Shown here: one piece after another, positions 63,451 to 64,000 of the stretch
Layout of the letters: the number at the start of each line of letters is the position of its first letter
Position numbering within the stretch: the first letter of the stretch is position 1
Assembly (NCBI RefSeq): GCF_002093745.1
Contig: NZ_MTSB01000008.1
Coordinates: 224,784-288,783 of the forward strand
DNA length: 64,000 nucleotides
Direction: 5' to 3'
Source: Pseudomonas graminis
GTDB taxonomy: Bacteria > Pseudomonadota > Gammaproteobacteria > Pseudomonadales > Pseudomonadaceae
The notes under the pieces: generated by a model
Database searches by the model: none
Told to the model about the DNA's origin: nothing
Seen by the model: only the letters and a program-made list of their open reading frames with translations
Translations under genes and position numbers: made by a program

Positions 63451-64000
63451 TATGGGGCCTCGTAAGTTTCTGCGCGATAGCGCCAGTAATCATTCTTCCA
63501 CTGATTAAACAATGGTCGATCTATTCCGGAGGGTATTGTATTCGGATTGATATGTATGACGGAACCGTATTTTTGATGAAATGTTTGAGTCAGCTCTGCG
63601 ATGGCTCCGTTTTGAGTTTGTATCATATGATGCAGGTTGATTGACTCGCCATCGATGCCAATGGGCGCCCGTCCACTTGCCATGCGCTCTAAGTTAGTAC
63701 CCCGCACCAGTCTCCCACGCTCTCTCCAGGTCGTCATCAACTCTGGATCAAAAAGATCGTTACGTTGAAAGACTCTGTTGCCTTTAAATTCTATCGGAGG
63801 TTTAGACCAGAATTTTCTTTTGGGGACTGGGGTTGACTCAATTGGGTTCTCAGGCTTCGGATTTCTGATCGGCTCTCTGTGAGGCTCATCGATTAAAGGC
63901 GACTCTTGTTTTCTGAGCGGTACCGGATCGTTCATTCGCAACTCAGGATGAGCCAGCAGCTTCTGCTCATTACGAGCCAACCAACCTGCAATTTGCTTGT
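63450..64000 (-). CDS. C-terminal part of polymorphic toxin with LHH nuclease domain (partial)
   Basis: The frame is open to the edge of the window (codons reading KQIAGW precede the first possible start at 63980), so only the last 180 or so residues are seen. The end contains GRAPIGIDGESINLHHMIQ, the LHH signature of an HNH/ENDO VII-superfamily nuclease toxin, followed by LTQTFHQKYGSVIHINPN and WKNDYWRYRAETYEAP. A proline-rich linker (NPKPENPIESTPVPKRKFW) separates it from the upstream part, as in Rhs, T6SS or CDI-type effectors. The partner SUKH gene follows. Full length and delivery system lie outside the window. Confidence 0.87.
   Translation of the reverse strand, partial: KQIAGWLARNEQKLLAHPELRMNDPVPLRKQESPLIDEPHREPIRNPKPENPIESTPVPKRKFWSKPPIEFKGNRVFQRNDLFDPELMTTWRERGRLVRGTNLERMASGRAPIGIDGESINLHHMIQTQNGAIAELTQTFHQKYGSVIHINPNTIPSGIDRPLFNQWKNDYWRYRAETYEAP

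Noticed and set aside
1..64000. CRISPR arrays, rRNA genes, intact insertion sequences, replication origins.
   Set aside because: No regularly spaced identical repeats, rRNA-like sequence, complete transposase or DnaA-box cluster was seen on either strand.

Overview
The window looks like a chromosomal segment of a plant-associated Pseudomonas, most likely the P. syringae group. This is judged from protein character (PheT, IhfA, XenA, PhnJ, many chemoreceptors), G+C-rich codon use and gene order (pheT-ihfA-merR-tRNA-Pro). No database search was possible, so the species is an inference.

Layout. 1-2360: translation and nucleoid genes (end of pheT, ihfA, a MerR regulator) and tRNA-Pro(GGG). 2400-4210: a decayed element next to the tRNA, with a frameshifted tyrosine-integrase remnant whose nucleophile position reads Cys, a small secreted protein, and about 700 bases with no gene. 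4211-9191: a five-gene catabolic operon (GntR, SDR dehydrogenase, BKACE/DUF849 enzyme, SMP-30 lactonase, MFS importer). It has a palindrome inside its promoter and Hfq/Crc-type CA motifs at three of its starts. 9592-22438: chemotaxis genes (a CHASE3 receptor, a soluble four-PAS receptor overlapping a triple-CheW protein, a dCache receptor) interspersed with ArsR/xenA, a metallo-beta-lactamase-fold protein and a LysR regulator.

22629-29406 (minus strand): purU-folD-soxBDAG. This heterotetrameric sarcosine-oxidase-type enzyme is co-transcribed with the folate enzymes that would carry its one-carbon product to formate. 29694-34817: a TonB-dependent receptor with a DUF4198 protein behind a Zur-like box, a hypothetical protein and an atypical Nramp transporter. 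35153-41274: nitrilase-superfamily amidase, MFS transporter, DUF1289 protein, Tat-exported SMP-30 protein, DUF1206 membrane protein and a DNA/RNA endonuclease.

41399-51715: three more chemoreceptors (six in the window, several behind sigma-28-like promoters), a PH-domain protein, a DUF6482 protein, RidA, topB behind a perfect LexA box, and an HDOD protein. 51850-62471: a complete C-P lyase operon, phnCDE-F-GHIJKLMN-P, preceded by three 7-bp repeats with 11-bp spacing (a Pho box). 62989-64000 (minus strand): the C-terminal LHH nuclease end of a polymorphic toxin and its overlapping SMI1/KNR4 immunity gene, in lower-G+C DNA.

Overall this is the accessory, environment-sensing part of a plant or soil Pseudomonas: nutrient sensing (at least two receptors carry the amino-acid-binding dCache motif), scavenging of phosphonates, methylamines and metals, and contact-dependent competition. 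The least described parts are the BKACE operon, the four-PAS receptor/triple-CheW pair, a receptor with its extra domain at the C-terminus, and a SoxD subunit that has lost its zinc ligands.
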